NCBI RefSeq assembly: GCF_021401085.1
Contig: NZ_JACBFP010000005.1
Coordinates: forward strand, 1 to 64,000
DNA length: 64,000 nucleotides
Source of the DNA: Chryseobacterium sp. R2A-55
Lineage (GTDB): Bacteria; Bacteroidota; Bacteroidia; Flavobacteriales; Weeksellaceae
Direction: 5' to 3'
Of the stretch, positions 43,178 to 55,089 are shown piece by piece (position 1 is the stretch's first letter; every line of letters starts with the position of its first letter). The translations under genes were made by a program, and so were the position numbers. The notes beneath the pieces are model-generated. The model had not been told where the DNA came from, made no database searches, and was given only the letters and a program-made list of their open reading frames with translations.

Positions 43178-46100
43178 ATGAAAAATCTACTATTGGCAAT
43201 TTTCGTGTTTGTTTATGGTGCTGGGTTTTCGCAGAAGATGGAGGACAAAATTTGGGACCTGTTGCTGAACAATAAACGAACTGAAGCGAGATCACTTTTT
43301 GACAAAAATCTGGCTTCCAAGAAAACTACCAATTTTGAGTTTTTATTGCTGGATGCCATGATTGACGAAGAAATGGGAGAATTCAATTTTGATGAAACCT
43401 TTATTAAGAATTACCTGGCTCTAAACGAAGATGCTAATTATCTTTTTTCCATGTCCAAACACCGCTTCATCTTTGGTGATGCGAGTGACTATGGTTTTGA
43501 TGATCTCTCTTACCGAAAGATTGACCTTTTGGCAGACAGCCCAAAATTTCAGAATGAGAATTTTGTCTTATCCTATAAATCCGCTTTGGACCGAAACCGG
43601 AAAAATTATTCTGCCGTAGAAAGGGAAGTCGCCAAGATGGGACATGTCAATAAATGGCAAAGAGCAGGCGTTTTTGAGAATCTGAATGGCAGCGGTTTGG
43701 ATATAGAATATGAACCTGAACAATATGCAAAGAACGATAAAGCTTTTAATGCCAATAGTTTGGGAATAGTAAATTGGTACAACCCGAAATGGAAATTGGT
43801 AGATGGTTTCGAATATCTGATGAACGAAAAAGAATACGGAGAAGGGATTGTTTATGCTCAAAGTTTTATTCAGAATCCTGCTGAACGAAGAGTTTTGCTA
43901 GAAACCAATATCAACACTGAATATAAAGTCTTTTTGAATGATGCGGAGATACTATCTACCACCAAGGAAGGCTACACCAATCCCGGATCTCATCTGATAG
44001 AAGTCCTGTTGCCGAAGGGAATGAACAGACTTTTGCTGAAGCTGGAATTGAAGAATGATTTCACGTCTTATATGGCGGTCTTTTATGATAAAGATTATCA
44101 TAAGATTGCTGACCTCACTTATTTTGACACTTTTCAAGAGTATAAGAGAAGCTCACTTGCTCAACTTAATCCCATTGAGCAACCACTACGATTTGAAAAT
44201 ATGCTGAAAGGTAAAATTGCAGATAGTCCGAATAAAACCTATTTCAAATTGCTGCTCGCAAACGGGTACCTTGTCAATGAGCAGTACGAACAATCCAGGG
44301 AAGTAGTGGAGGATCTACTGAAAAAATATCCCAATTCCACCCTGCTAAAAATGATGCTGAGTAAATATTATGTAAGTACTGGAGACGGTGCGAAAAGCGA
44401 CGAGGTTTTGAAAAGTGTACAGGTTCACGATCCCACACATTACCTGGTACCGCTGATGAGTATGCAGGAGGATCATTGGGTCAATGAAGCATCGATTGCG
44501 GAAATTGAAGAAAAAGCACAAATTTTAAAGAAAACAAAAGCGCACCATTTCGCTGACCTGTTTCTAGCTGTCGCAGCTGCCAAAAAAAGAGACATTCCTA
44601 CCATGATCAGTCTGGTTAAGAATTTTAGGGCGAACATGCATAATAATGAGACTTTCTTTACCATTGTGGCACCCATGGAAAACCTGGACCAAGTTGATAA
44701 CACCAAATTGATTACCAGTTTCGAGGATTTCTTAAGTAAAAGGATCAACATCTCGGCGATGTTTTATTTATCGGATCTTTATAAAGGAGCAAACCGAACT
44801 GAAGACAATCGAAAACTTTTCCAAGAATATATCGGAGTTTACCCTTCTGTGAACAGCTTTAGGAAAGGTAAAGCAGCATTGATGCTCGATCAGCTCCAAA
44901 ATCCGGAAGTGATGCAGGAACTGGATGAAGCGCTTGCTAATTTCCCATATTCTTTCACGGTAATGGCAGCAAAAGCGGATGTTTTTGCAAAACAAAACAA
45001 AAAAGATGATGCCCTTAAATTTGCCGCAAATTCACTTTCTCATTATTCGGGAAATACTGAACTGCTTGAGCTCCAAAAGCATTTGGGCGCAAAAGAGGAC
45101 GAAATCAGTATTGCAGCAATTACAGACTTCACTAAAATGATCAAAGAAAGACGGAACAGCAAATTGAGAGGAGAGAAAGGGATCACAACACTTTTGGACG
45201 AATATATTGTAAATGTTTTCCCAGAAGGTGGCTACAAATCAAGAAGTTCCTATCTGTATGAAGTGACCTCGAAAACTGGAATCGATGAACTAAAGGAATA
45301 TTACGTGGGTGACGGTAGAAGTATTTTGAAGGCAGAAATGTATAAAGCCAACGGAACCATCGTACCTGCTGAGAAGTCAAATGGTCAAATCGTCTTTACC
45401 AATATTGACGTGGGAGATGTAGCGTTGATTCAGACGGAATGGATGGATCGTGGTGCAGGACGTTTTTATAAGGATTTCCATCTTTCGTCCTATTTTAATT
45501 CCCATTATCCTGTCGTAGAATCGGTTTTCACGGTAATCACCCCGCAAGATACTAAGATGCAGATGGCCAGTTACAACGGCGATATTCCTTCGACCACGAA
45601 AAGAATAAACGGCAAAGTTTTTCAAACCTGGAAAAAGGAAATGATGAACGAGCTGACTTTAAATGAAAACTACAGCCCGAGTTACAATGACCTGGCAACT
45701 TCGATGACTGTGAATTCAATCGGTTCTTGGACAGTGATTGCAGACTGGTATGCCGATCTCATCAAAAAGAACATGGTGACCGACAACACGACCAACAAAT
45801 CGTTTAATGAAATTTTTCCGACTGTTTTCTCAGGTATGACCGATTATGAAAAGGCAGAAAAGATTTATGAATACATTCAGAAAAATATCAATTACAGCTC
45901 TGTGGATTTCCGGCAGAGTGGCTATATTCCACAAAAACCATCAAAAACTTTAGTTACAAAACTTGGTGACTGCAAAGATCTTTCCGCATTATTCGTGGTT
46001 CTCGGTAAGCAGGCTGGAATCAAATCAAATATGGTCCTTGTGCAAACTAAAAATTATGCAGACAGCAATATGTTGCTTCCCAATATGAGTTTTAACCACT

Positions 46101-46933
46101 GCGTCGTGCAAACTTTTCTAGACGGTAAGACTTACTATATTGAGATGACGGACAAACACTTGCCTTTTAATTCTAAAGTAAAAACACTTTATAATGCGAA
46201 AGCCTTAGTTGTAAACGGGGATAAGTCCTTGAATACTGAGTCAAAAATTTTCGAAATTCCTTCATCCAACAATATTCCAAATATCTATAAAACTGAAACT
46301 GAAGTCGATTTCCGGAAAGATGAACCTAGCTATAAGACCAGACAATTTTTAAATGGAGAAGGCAAGGCTTTTTTCAACGAGTTCTTTGCTGGCGACAAAA
46401 CCGAACAGGAAAAGAAAAAATATTTTGAGGAAACTTATGGTGGAGTTCTAAACAGCGTAGCAAAAGTAAACTCCGTGTATTTGCTTTCAGGAAAAGACTT
46501 GGGCCCAAAACCAATATCTTATGAAGTAAATTATACCCTAAATGAGATTCCGCAATCGGTAGGAAATATGAAAATTGTAAAAGTTCCTTTGGTGACCAGT
46601 CCCTTGACCAAAGAAATTGTAGCCACTGAAAACCGGACTAACAATTTGAAGTATGTAATGTATGAAACTCAGGATCAATATGATGAGCAGATCACAATGT
46701 TATTGCCGGAAAATGCCTATTTTATAGAAGTTCCAAAACCCGAACAATTTAGTTTTAATGGATTTGAATACAGAATAGACTATAAATTGGAAGCACCAAA
46801 CAAATTAGTGATTCGCAGAACTGCAACCACACCTTGGGACGATATTTCACATAAAGACTATCCACACTTTAAATCATTTGTGGAAAAAATCCTGAAAGTC
46901 GAAAATCAGGTTTTAGCCTATAAACAGCAGTAA
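43178..46933 (+). CDS. Exported DUF3857 and transglutaminase-like protein
   Basis: 1251 residues. A signal peptide ending GAGFSQ is followed by an N-terminal half with TPR-like helices, a DUF3857 domain (about 620-800) and a transglutaminase-like core (about 910-1010) with catalytic Cys in TKLGDCKDLSALFVVL, His in SFNHCVVQTF and Asp in YYIEMTDKHLPF. A C-terminal beta-rich part follows. The triad appears intact, but enzymatic activity in this family is unproven. Probably periplasmic. It is 2 bases before the MmcQ-like gene. Confidence 0.88.
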   Translation: MKNLLLAIFVFVYGAGFSQKMEDKIWDLLLNNKRTEARSLFDKNLASKKTTNFEFLLLDAMIDEEMGEFNFDETFIKNYLALNEDANYLFSMSKHRFIFGDASDYGFDDLSYRKIDLLADSPKFQNENFVLSYKSALDRNRKNYSAVEREVAKMGHVNKWQRAGVFENLNGSGLDIEYEPEQYAKNDKAFNANSLGIVNWYNPKWKLVDGFEYLMNEKEYGEGIVYAQSFIQNPAERRVLLETNINTEYKVFLNDAEILSTTKEGYTNPGSHLIEVLLPKGMNRLLLKLELKNDFTSYMAVFYDKDYHKIADLTYFDTFQEYKRSSLAQLNPIEQPLRFENMLKGKIADSPNKTYFKLLLANGYLVNEQYEQSREVVEDLLKKYPNSTLLKMMLSKYYVSTGDGAKSDEVLKSVQVHDPTHYLVPLMSMQEDHWVNEASIAEIEEKAQILKKTKAHHFADLFLAVAAAKKRDIPTMISLVKNFRANMHNNETFFTIVAPMENLDQVDNTKLITSFEDFLSKRINISAMFYLSDLYKGANRTEDNRKLFQEYIGVYPSVNSFRKGKAALMLDQLQNPEVMQELDEALANFPYSFTVMAAKADVFAKQNKKDDALKFAANSLSHYSGNTELLELQKHLGAKEDEISIAAITDFTKMIKERRNSKLRGEKGITTLLDEYIVNVFPEGGYKSRSSYLYEVTSKTGIDELKEYYVGDGRSILKAEMYKANGTIVPAEKSNGQIVFTNIDVGDVALIQTEWMDRGAGRFYKDFHLSSYFNSHYPVVESVFTVITPQDTKMQMASYNGDIPSTTKRINGKVFQTWKKEMMNELTLNENYSPSYNDLATSMTVNSIGSWTVIADWYADLIKKNMVTDNTTNKSFNEIFPTVFSGMTDYEKAEKIYEYIQKNINYSSVDFRQSGYIPQKPSKTLVTKLGDCKDLSALFVVLGKQAGIKSNMVLVQTKNYADSNMLLPNMSFNHCVVQTFLDGKTYYIEMTDKHLPFNSKVKTLYNAKALVVNGDKSLNTESKIFEIPSSNNIPNIYKTETEVDFRKDEPSYKTRQFLNGEGKAFFNEFFAGDKTEQEKKKYFEETYGGVLNSVAKVNSVYLLSGKDLGPKPISYEVNYTLNEIPQSVGNMKIVKVPLVTSPLTKEIVATENRTNNLKYVMYETQDQYDEQITMLLPENAYFIEVPKPEQFSFNGFEYRIDYKLEAPNKLVIRRTATTPWDDISHKDYPHFKSFVEKILKVENQVLAYKQQ

Positions 46934-46935
46934 TA

Positions 46936-47289
46936 ATGGAAATTCATGAATTACTAGAATATTGCAACGCCAAAAAAGGAGTGGAGGAAACCTTTCCGTT
47001 CAATGAAGAAACCCTGGTTCTGAAAGTGGGCGGAAAAATGTTTATGCTGATTCCTCTGGAAAAACAGCCACTGACCATCTCCGTGAAAACCGATCCCGAA
47101 TGGAGCGAGGAACTTCGCGAGCGACATCCGCAGATTACCGGTGCGTATCACATGAGTAAAACGCATTGGAATACAGTGGTTTGCGAAGGTCTGAAAAGGA
47201 ATCTGATTTTGAAACTGGTGGATTCTTCCTATGATCTTGTTTTTTCCTCATTGACAAAGGCGAAAAGGGAAGAAGTGATGAACTCCTAA
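46936..47289 (+). CDS. MmcQ/YjbR-family protein
   Basis: 117 residues with the family pattern CNAKKGVEETFPF, VLKVGGKMFMLIPL and GAYHMSKTHWNTV. The family has a CyaY-like fold and is described as DNA-binding, but its role is unclear. Co-transcribed with the DUF3857 gene; its stop overlaps the convergent ribF end by 4 bases. Confidence 0.88.
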   Translation: MEIHELLEYCNAKKGVEETFPFNEETLVLKVGGKMFMLIPLEKQPLTISVKTDPEWSEELRERHPQITGAYHMSKTHWNTVVCEGLKRNLILKLVDSSYDLVFSSLTKAKREEVMNS

Positions 47290-48206
47290 CAGAAAAACGC
47301 TTCAGTCAGTTTTTTATCCTCGTCCAACCTTTCGATGAGTTTTTCCAAGCTTTCAAACTTGATTTCATCATGAAGGAATTCCCTGAAATTGACTGAGATT
47401 TCTTCACCATAAATATCGTCATCAAAATCCAGAATATAAACCTCTGTGGAAAGTGAATTCCCGTCAACAGTGGGATTGGTCCCTATGCTCAACATTCCCT
47501 GAAGTTGCTTCTTCTTCGCGAAAACATCCACAATGTAGGCGCCTTTTTTCGGTAAAAGTTTCATGGGATGAACTGAGATGTTTGCCGTGGGATAACCGAT
47601 CGTCCTGCCGATTTTTTTGCCGTCAACAACTTTGCCTGAAACAGAATAAACGTAACCCAACATTTCCGCAGCCTCCTTCACGTTTCCTTCGTTTAAAGCA
47701 TTTCTTATCTGCGTGGAACTGATGTGTTTGTCCTTGAAATCCACAGCGTTCACCTGTTCCACTTCAAAACCAAATTTGGGCGCCATTTTTTCTAACAGTT
47801 GATAGTCGCCGCTCTTATTTTTGCCGAAGGTGTGGTCATAGCCTACGATGAGGTGTTTCACGTGAAGTTTTTCCACCAAAATCTGCTTCACGAATTCTTC
47901 TCCGGTCAAATTCCTGAAAGCTTCGTCGAATTCCTTCAGCACCAAGTTCTGCACTCCATTTTTTTCGAGCAGATAGGTTTTTTCTTCGATGGTGTTCAGA
48001 AGTTTCAGATCATCATTTGGATTGAAAATAGTTCGCGGATGTGGCCAAAAGGTAAACACCGCCGTTTCCAGATTTTTCTCTGCCGCGATTTGGTTGAGTT
48101 TTGTGATGATGCTTTGATGCCCTTTGTGCACACCGTCAAACATTCCGATGGATAAAGCCAAAGGAGTTTCTGATTGGTATTCGTCTAAATTGCTGATGAT
48201 TTTCAA
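47286..48206 (-). CDS. ribF: Bifunctional riboflavin kinase/FAD synthetase
   Basis: 306 residues. The N-terminal nucleotidyltransferase has LSIGMFDGVHKGHQSII and later SSTQIRNAL; the C-terminal flavokinase domain (about 180-300) has GRTIGYPTANI. It makes FMN from riboflavin and then FAD. Both active sites are intact. An ORF6N gene remnant begins just upstream. Confidence 0.94.
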   Translation of the reverse strand: MKIISNLDEYQSETPLALSIGMFDGVHKGHQSIITKLNQIAAEKNLETAVFTFWPHPRTIFNPNDDLKLLNTIEEKTYLLEKNGVQNLVLKEFDEAFRNLTGEEFVKQILVEKLHVKHLIVGYDHTFGKNKSGDYQLLEKMAPKFGFEVEQVNAVDFKDKHISSTQIRNALNEGNVKEAAEMLGYVYSVSGKVVDGKKIGRTIGYPTANISVHPMKLLPKKGAYIVDVFAKKKQLQGMLSIGTNPTVDGNSLSTEVYILDFDDDIYGEEISVNFREFLHDEIKFESLEKLIERLDEDKKLTEAFFC

Positions 48207-48212
48207 AACTTG

Positions 48213-50439
<2,227 letters not shown>

Positions 50440-50515
50440 TCAGAAAATTGAATTAAGAATAAAGTGCCTGTAATTGCCTTTTTTCTTTTCTCTATATTCT
50501 TAAAGTCTAAGAAAA

Positions 50516-50797
50516 ATGAATATTAAGATATTAACTCCGGAATTTGTGGTTTTTGAAGGTGAGGTGGATTCAGTTCTTCTTCCCGGAAAAAATGGCGATT
50601 TCCATATCAAGAGAGATCACGCGGCGATTGTGGCTTCATTGGTTGGTGGAAAAGTGAAAGTGTACACCAATACGATTGATGAAAACTTCGCCAAACATTT
50701 CACTAAGGAAAACGAAAAAGACAGTGTCTATTCTTTCCCTGTTAAAAGTGGAGTGATTGAATTTAATCATAACAAAGGGATTATTCTGGCAGAGTAA
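50516..50797 (+). CDS. atpC: F1 ATP synthase subunit epsilon (short form)
   Basis: 93 residues: only the N-terminal beta-sandwich (LTPEFVVFEGEVDSVLLPGK, NGDFHIKRDHAAIVASLVGG). The C-terminal helical pair that inhibits ATP hydrolysis in E. coli is missing, as is usual in Bacteroidota. Second gene of the atpD operon, with a terminator after it. Confidence 0.93.
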   Translation: MNIKILTPEFVVFEGEVDSVLLPGKNGDFHIKRDHAAIVASLVGGKVKVYTNTIDENFAKHFTKENEKDSVYSFPVKSGVIEFNHNKGIILAE

Positions 50798-50820
50798 TTT
50801 TCCTTGAGCGCAATATTAAG

Positions 50821-50852
50821 ATTCCCGAAATTGGTTTTTCGGGAATTTTTTT
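50821..50852 (+). terminator. Terminator of atpD-atpC
   Basis: ATTCCCGAAA, short loop, TTTCGGGAAT followed by a long T-run. Confidence 0.85.
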
Positions 50853-50932
50853 TATTCTTTTTTTGCGGAAATCAAATAAAAAATCTGTGACTTTAAATAA
50901 TTTTTAACAAAACTTTAATTCTTTATTTCTGG

Positions 50933-50960
50933 TTTGGCTCGATACTTTCTGCTAACTTTG
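50933..50960 (+). promoter_or_regulatory. Promoter of the SDR-glucosidase operon
   Basis: TTTG (50933-50936), 16 bases, TAACTTTG (50953-50960): a full Bacteroidota promoter, slightly short in spacing, 42 bases before the ATG. Confidence 0.5.
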
Positions 50961-51002
50961 AGTTTAATAAAGACTATTTTGAACCGCTAATCCCCAATCA
51001 TA

Positions 51003-51812
51003 ATGGAAGTTTCCCTTAAAAATCAGGTCGCCATCATCACCGGTGCTTCAAGCGGAATCGGTGCAGGAATCGCAAAGTCCATGGCAGAATCGGGTGCAAC
51101 CGTTATCGTCAATTATCCTTTTGAAGGTGCTGCTCAGCAAGCCGATTCGGTTTTAAAGGAAATCACAGATCGTGGCGGAAACGGAATCATCTGCATGTGC
51201 GATGTTTCCAAAGAAGACCAAGTAGTGAAAATGTTTCAGGATGTGGTTTCACAATTCGGAACAGTGGATATTTTGGTCAACAACGCCGGAATCCAGAAGG
51301 ATGCAAAATTCACGGAAATGACGATTGACCAATGGAATGCCGTCATCGGAGTGAACCTGACCGGAAATTTTTTATGCGCGAGAGAAGCCATTAAAGAATT
51401 TTTAAGAAGAGGAATCGATCTTTCACGTTCCATCGCCTGTGGAAAAATCATCCATATTTCATCCGTTCATGAAATCATTCCTTGGTCGGGACATGCGAAT
51501 TACGCTTCAAGCAAAGGTGCAATCAGGATGTTGATGCAGACTTTGGCACAAGAATATGGTGGTAAGAAAATCCGCGTGAACTCCATTTGTCCGGGAGCAA
51601 TTCAGACGCCTATCAATGCGAATGCGTGGAATACTCCTGAAGCATTAGAATCATTATTAAAACTCATTCCCTACGACAGAATCGGACAACCTGAAGACAT
51701 AGGAAATCTCGCTGTTTTCCTGGCAAGCGACCAATCCGACTACATCACCGGAACCTCCATTTTTATTGATGGCGCGATGACGACTTTTGAATCGTTCTCT
51801 ACCGGCGGTTAA
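51003..51812 (+). CDS. SDR-family glucose 1-dehydrogenase-like enzyme
   Basis: 269 residues, classical short-chain dehydrogenase: NAD(P) loop TGASSGIGAGIA, NNAG motif in LVNNAGIQKD, catalytic Ser in IHISSVHEI and the Y-x-x-x-K in NYASSKGAI. The sequence is closest in look to glucose 1-dehydrogenases. It probably forms an operon with the GH63-like glucosidase 53 bases downstream, which suits a sugar-related substrate; this is an inference. Confidence 0.85.
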   Translation: MEVSLKNQVAIITGASSGIGAGIAKSMAESGATVIVNYPFEGAAQQADSVLKEITDRGGNGIICMCDVSKEDQVVKMFQDVVSQFGTVDILVNNAGIQKDAKFTEMTIDQWNAVIGVNLTGNFLCAREAIKEFLRRGIDLSRSIACGKIIHISSVHEIIPWSGHANYASSKGAIRMLMQTLAQEYGGKKIRVNSICPGAIQTPINANAWNTPEALESLLKLIPYDRIGQPEDIGNLAVFLASDQSDYITGTSIFIDGAMTTFESFSTGG

Positions 51813-51865
51813 CGTAGGAACGCACTTTTAGCGCGTTCCTAAGAAAAACATCAACAATTACAATC

Positions 51866-54532
51866 ATGAATTCCGAAAAAATCCGCCTTCCCGATATTTC
51901 CTGGAAAAAATGGGGTCCCTATGTAAGCAACCGCGAATGGGGGCTCGTTCGCGAAGATTACAGTGCAAATGGCGACGCCTGGAACTACACCGATCATGAT
52001 TCTGCAGAAGCCAAAACCTACAGATGGGGCGAAGAAGGGATCTGCGGAATTTGTGATGACAAGCAGTTTCTGGTTTTTTCACTCGGACTATGGAATAAAA
52101 AGGACAAAATGGTGAAGGAACGGCTCTTTGGTCTGACGAACGGCCAGGGAAATCACGGTGAAGATGTGAAGGAATATTATTATTATCTGGATAATGTTCC
52201 CACCCATTCCTACATGAAAATGCTGTACAAATATCCCCAGAGCGCATTTCCCTACGATGAACTGATTCAAAAAAATGCGCAGGCCGGAAAGGAAAATCCG
52301 GAGTTTGAATTGATTGATACCGGAATTTTTGACCATGATGAATATTTCGATATTTTCATTGAATACGCCAAAGAATCGCAGGAGGATATTCTGGTGAAAA
52401 TCAGTGTAGTGAACAAATCTGAAAATGATTCGCCGCTGGTTTTGTTGCCGACCATTTGGTTCAGAAATACCTGGAGTTGGGGATACGACCACTACAAACC
52501 GCAACTTTCAGCGAGAGGTGAAAATACCGTTTCTATAGAACATAAGGAGGTTGGAATAAAAAATTTTTATTCGAAAAGTTCAGGAACCACTGCGTTTTGC
52601 GAAAATGAAACAAACGACAAAGAACTATATCGGCAACCCAACTCCGGGAAGTTTTGTAAAGACGGGATCAATGAATTTGTCATCAATGGAAATCAGGAAA
52701 GCATTAATCCCAAACTGTTCGGAACAAAGGCGAGTATTATTATTGATCAAATAATTGCTGCCCATTCCACTCAGGTTTTTCAATTCAGATTAAGCGATAA
52801 AGAATTGGATGAACCATTCCGGGATTTCGATGAAATTTTTGGTTTAAGGAAGAAAGAAGCAGACGATTTTTATACAGATATTCAAAAAGGAATTGGTTCT
52901 GAAGATGAAAAACTCGTGCAAAGACAGGCGTTTGCAGGGATGTTGTGGAGCAAACAATTCTATCATTACAATGTAGAAAAATGGCTGAAAGGCGACCCCG
53001 CAGAAATAGCGCCGCCCAAAACCCGTGAAAAAATCCGTAATTTTCAATGGAAAAATTTCAATGCTTTCGATATTATTTCAATGCCCGACAAATGGGAATA
53101 TCCGTGGTTTGCGACCTGGGATCTAGCCTTTCACACGATTAGTTTTTCTTTGATAGACCCGGATTTTGCAAAACAGCAGCTGAAACTTCTGACTTTAGAA
53201 TGGTTCATGCATCCCAATGGTCAGCTTCCTGCCTACGAATGGAATTTCTCTGATGTAAATCCGCCTGTTCACGCATGGGCAGCATTCCGGGTTTTTAAAA
53301 TCGATGAAAAATTAAATGGAAAACCAGATCTGGAATTTCTGGAAGGGGTCTATCAAAAACTGTTGATGAACTTTACATGGTGGGTAAACAAAAAAGACAG
53401 CAATGGAAACAATATTTTCGAGGGTGGATTTTTGGGACTCGACAATATAGGTGTTTTCGACAGAAATCAGTCATTACCTACCGGAGAGCGATTGGAGCAA
53501 GCCGATGGAACGAGTTGGATGGCGATGTTTGCACTCAATATGATGAGGATTGCATTGGAATTAGCACTTTATAACAAAGTATATGAAGACCTCGCTACCA
53601 AATTCTTTGAACATTTTCTGAGTATTGCCGATGCTTTAGACAATATGGGTGAAAGCAAATTTTCGCTCTGGGATGATGAAGATGAATTTTTCTATGATGC
53701 ACTTTCGGCGGATGACGGAACAAGTATGTTTTTGAGAATCAGAACTATTGTGGGGCTAATTCCCATGTTTGCGGTAGAGGTGATTGAGGATGAAATCGTG
53801 GAACAGTTACCAAGATTTAAAGAAAGAATGGATTGGGTTCTGGAAAATAAGCCTGAACTTGCCGCACTTGTTTCTCACTGGCAGGTCAAAGGAAACGAAT
53901 CCAAGCATTTGCTTTCGCTGCTGCGGGGACACCGTTTGAAAAAATTATTACAACGGATGCTTGATGAAAAAGCTTTTTTGAGCGATTTCGGAATTCGGGC
54001 TTTGTCCAAGGAATATGAAGAAAATCCATTTACTTTAAGGCTCAATGACATCAACTATTCAGTGAGGTATCTACCTGCAGAAAGCGATTCTGGAATATTC
54101 GGCGGAAACAGCAACTGGCGCGGACCCATTTGGTTTCCGGTCAATTCGCTGATCATCGAAAGTCTGCAACGGTTTTTCTTTTATTACAGTCCCGACTTTA
54201 AAGTGGAATGTCCCACAGGAAGCGGAAAATACCTGAATCTGGACGAGATTGCCGATTTTCTGAGCAAACGCCTTGCGGGTATATTTTTAAAGGACAAAAA
54301 CGGAAAAAGACCTTTTAATGGTCAATATCCGAAATTTCAAGAGGACGAGAATTTTAAGGATTATATTCTGTTTTACGAATATTTTCACGGAGACAGCGGA
54401 AGAGGAGTGGGAGCTTCTCATCAAACCGGGTGGACCGGAATCATCGCAAAACTGTTGCAGCCACGCCTCTCTAAGCTGGAAATTGCAGAGGCGCAAACTG
54501 AATCACCGGAAACCCAAAAAAAATCCATCTAA
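51866..54532 (+). CDS. MGH1-like (GH63-related) glycoside hydrolase
   Basis: 888 residues, cytoplasmic (no signal peptide). The N-terminal part opens WGPYVSNREWGLVREDYS and contains AWNYTDHDSAEAKTYRWGE; the (alpha/alpha)6 catalytic half has WFATWDLAFHTISFSLIDPD and later NSNWRGPIWFPVNSLIIESL, typical of GH63/MGH1 enzymes that remove alpha-linked glucose. The acidic catalytic residues lie in these blocks. It follows an SDR glucose dehydrogenase gene. The exact substrate is unknown. Confidence 0.85.
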   Translation: MNSEKIRLPDISWKKWGPYVSNREWGLVREDYSANGDAWNYTDHDSAEAKTYRWGEEGICGICDDKQFLVFSLGLWNKKDKMVKERLFGLTNGQGNHGEDVKEYYYYLDNVPTHSYMKMLYKYPQSAFPYDELIQKNAQAGKENPEFELIDTGIFDHDEYFDIFIEYAKESQEDILVKISVVNKSENDSPLVLLPTIWFRNTWSWGYDHYKPQLSARGENTVSIEHKEVGIKNFYSKSSGTTAFCENETNDKELYRQPNSGKFCKDGINEFVINGNQESINPKLFGTKASIIIDQIIAAHSTQVFQFRLSDKELDEPFRDFDEIFGLRKKEADDFYTDIQKGIGSEDEKLVQRQAFAGMLWSKQFYHYNVEKWLKGDPAEIAPPKTREKIRNFQWKNFNAFDIISMPDKWEYPWFATWDLAFHTISFSLIDPDFAKQQLKLLTLEWFMHPNGQLPAYEWNFSDVNPPVHAWAAFRVFKIDEKLNGKPDLEFLEGVYQKLLMNFTWWVNKKDSNGNNIFEGGFLGLDNIGVFDRNQSLPTGERLEQADGTSWMAMFALNMMRIALELALYNKVYEDLATKFFEHFLSIADALDNMGESKFSLWDDEDEFFYDALSADDGTSMFLRIRTIVGLIPMFAVEVIEDEIVEQLPRFKERMDWVLENKPELAALVSHWQVKGNESKHLLSLLRGHRLKKLLQRMLDEKAFLSDFGIRALSKEYEENPFTLRLNDINYSVRYLPAESDSGIFGGNSNWRGPIWFPVNSLIIESLQRFFFYYSPDFKVECPTGSGKYLNLDEIADFLSKRLAGIFLKDKNGKRPFNGQYPKFQEDENFKDYILFYEYFHGDSGRGVGASHQTGWTGIIAKLLQPRLSKLEIAEAQTESPETQKKSI

Positions 54533-54562
54533 AAAGGCTGAAACGGTCTTTTCCACCAATGA

Positions 54563-54973
54563 CTACAGATCCAGATCTCCTGCCGATTCCGGCTGATAAA
54601 TAATTTCGTCGATAATGATTTTTGTTGCCCCAGAAGGAACCAACCAGTCGATTTCGTCATGGACTCTGTAACCGATTAAGGCCGCTGCTACCGGGGAAAA
54701 AATAGAAACTTTACCGTTTTTGAAATCCGCCTGGTTGGGATATACGATTTGAAACTGCATTTCTTTATTGTTGTTTTCAAAATGAAATTTCACGATAGAG
54801 TTCATGGTCACCACATCTCCCGGGATTTCTTCAGATTTCACCACTTTTGCGGAATGGAGTTCGGTGAGCAGTTTCTCCGCTTCCTCTTTCTTGATGGAGT
54901 TGCTCTGTTTCGCATTGGTAATTGCCTGATGAATTCTGGTGTAATCGTTTTTGGTGATTAATATCTGTTTCAT
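54563..54973 (-). CDS. GreA/GreB-family factor, Rnk-like
   Basis: 136 residues. The C-terminal GreA/B FKBP-like fold is present (PGDVVTMNSIVKF, FQIVYPNQADFKNGKVSIFS, PVAAALIGYRVHDEIDW), preceded by a short helical stretch too small for the full GreA coiled coil. Rnk-type proteins bind RNA polymerase without the transcript-cleaving tip. Single gene; its end faces the glucosidase gene. Confidence 0.85.
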   Translation of the reverse strand: MKQILITKNDYTRIHQAITNAKQSNSIKKEEAEKLLTELHSAKVVKSEEIPGDVVTMNSIVKFHFENNNKEMQFQIVYPNQADFKNGKVSIFSPVAAALIGYRVHDEIDWLVPSGATKIIIDEIIYQPESAGDLDL

Positions 54974-55041
54974 GATGTTTGGTTAATGTTTAAGATTAAG
55001 TGTTGAAAATGAAATTTTTCCTTCATTTGATGTGATAAAAA

Positions 55042-55066
55042 AACCGCTTGAATTTTTCAAACGGTT
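55042..55066 (-). terminator. Terminator downstream of the AONS-like gene
   Basis: AACCG and CGGTT arms with an extended imperfect stem; on the minus strand followed by seven Ts. Confidence 0.65.
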
Positions 55067-55089
55067 CTTATTGATGTTTTTGAAAAATT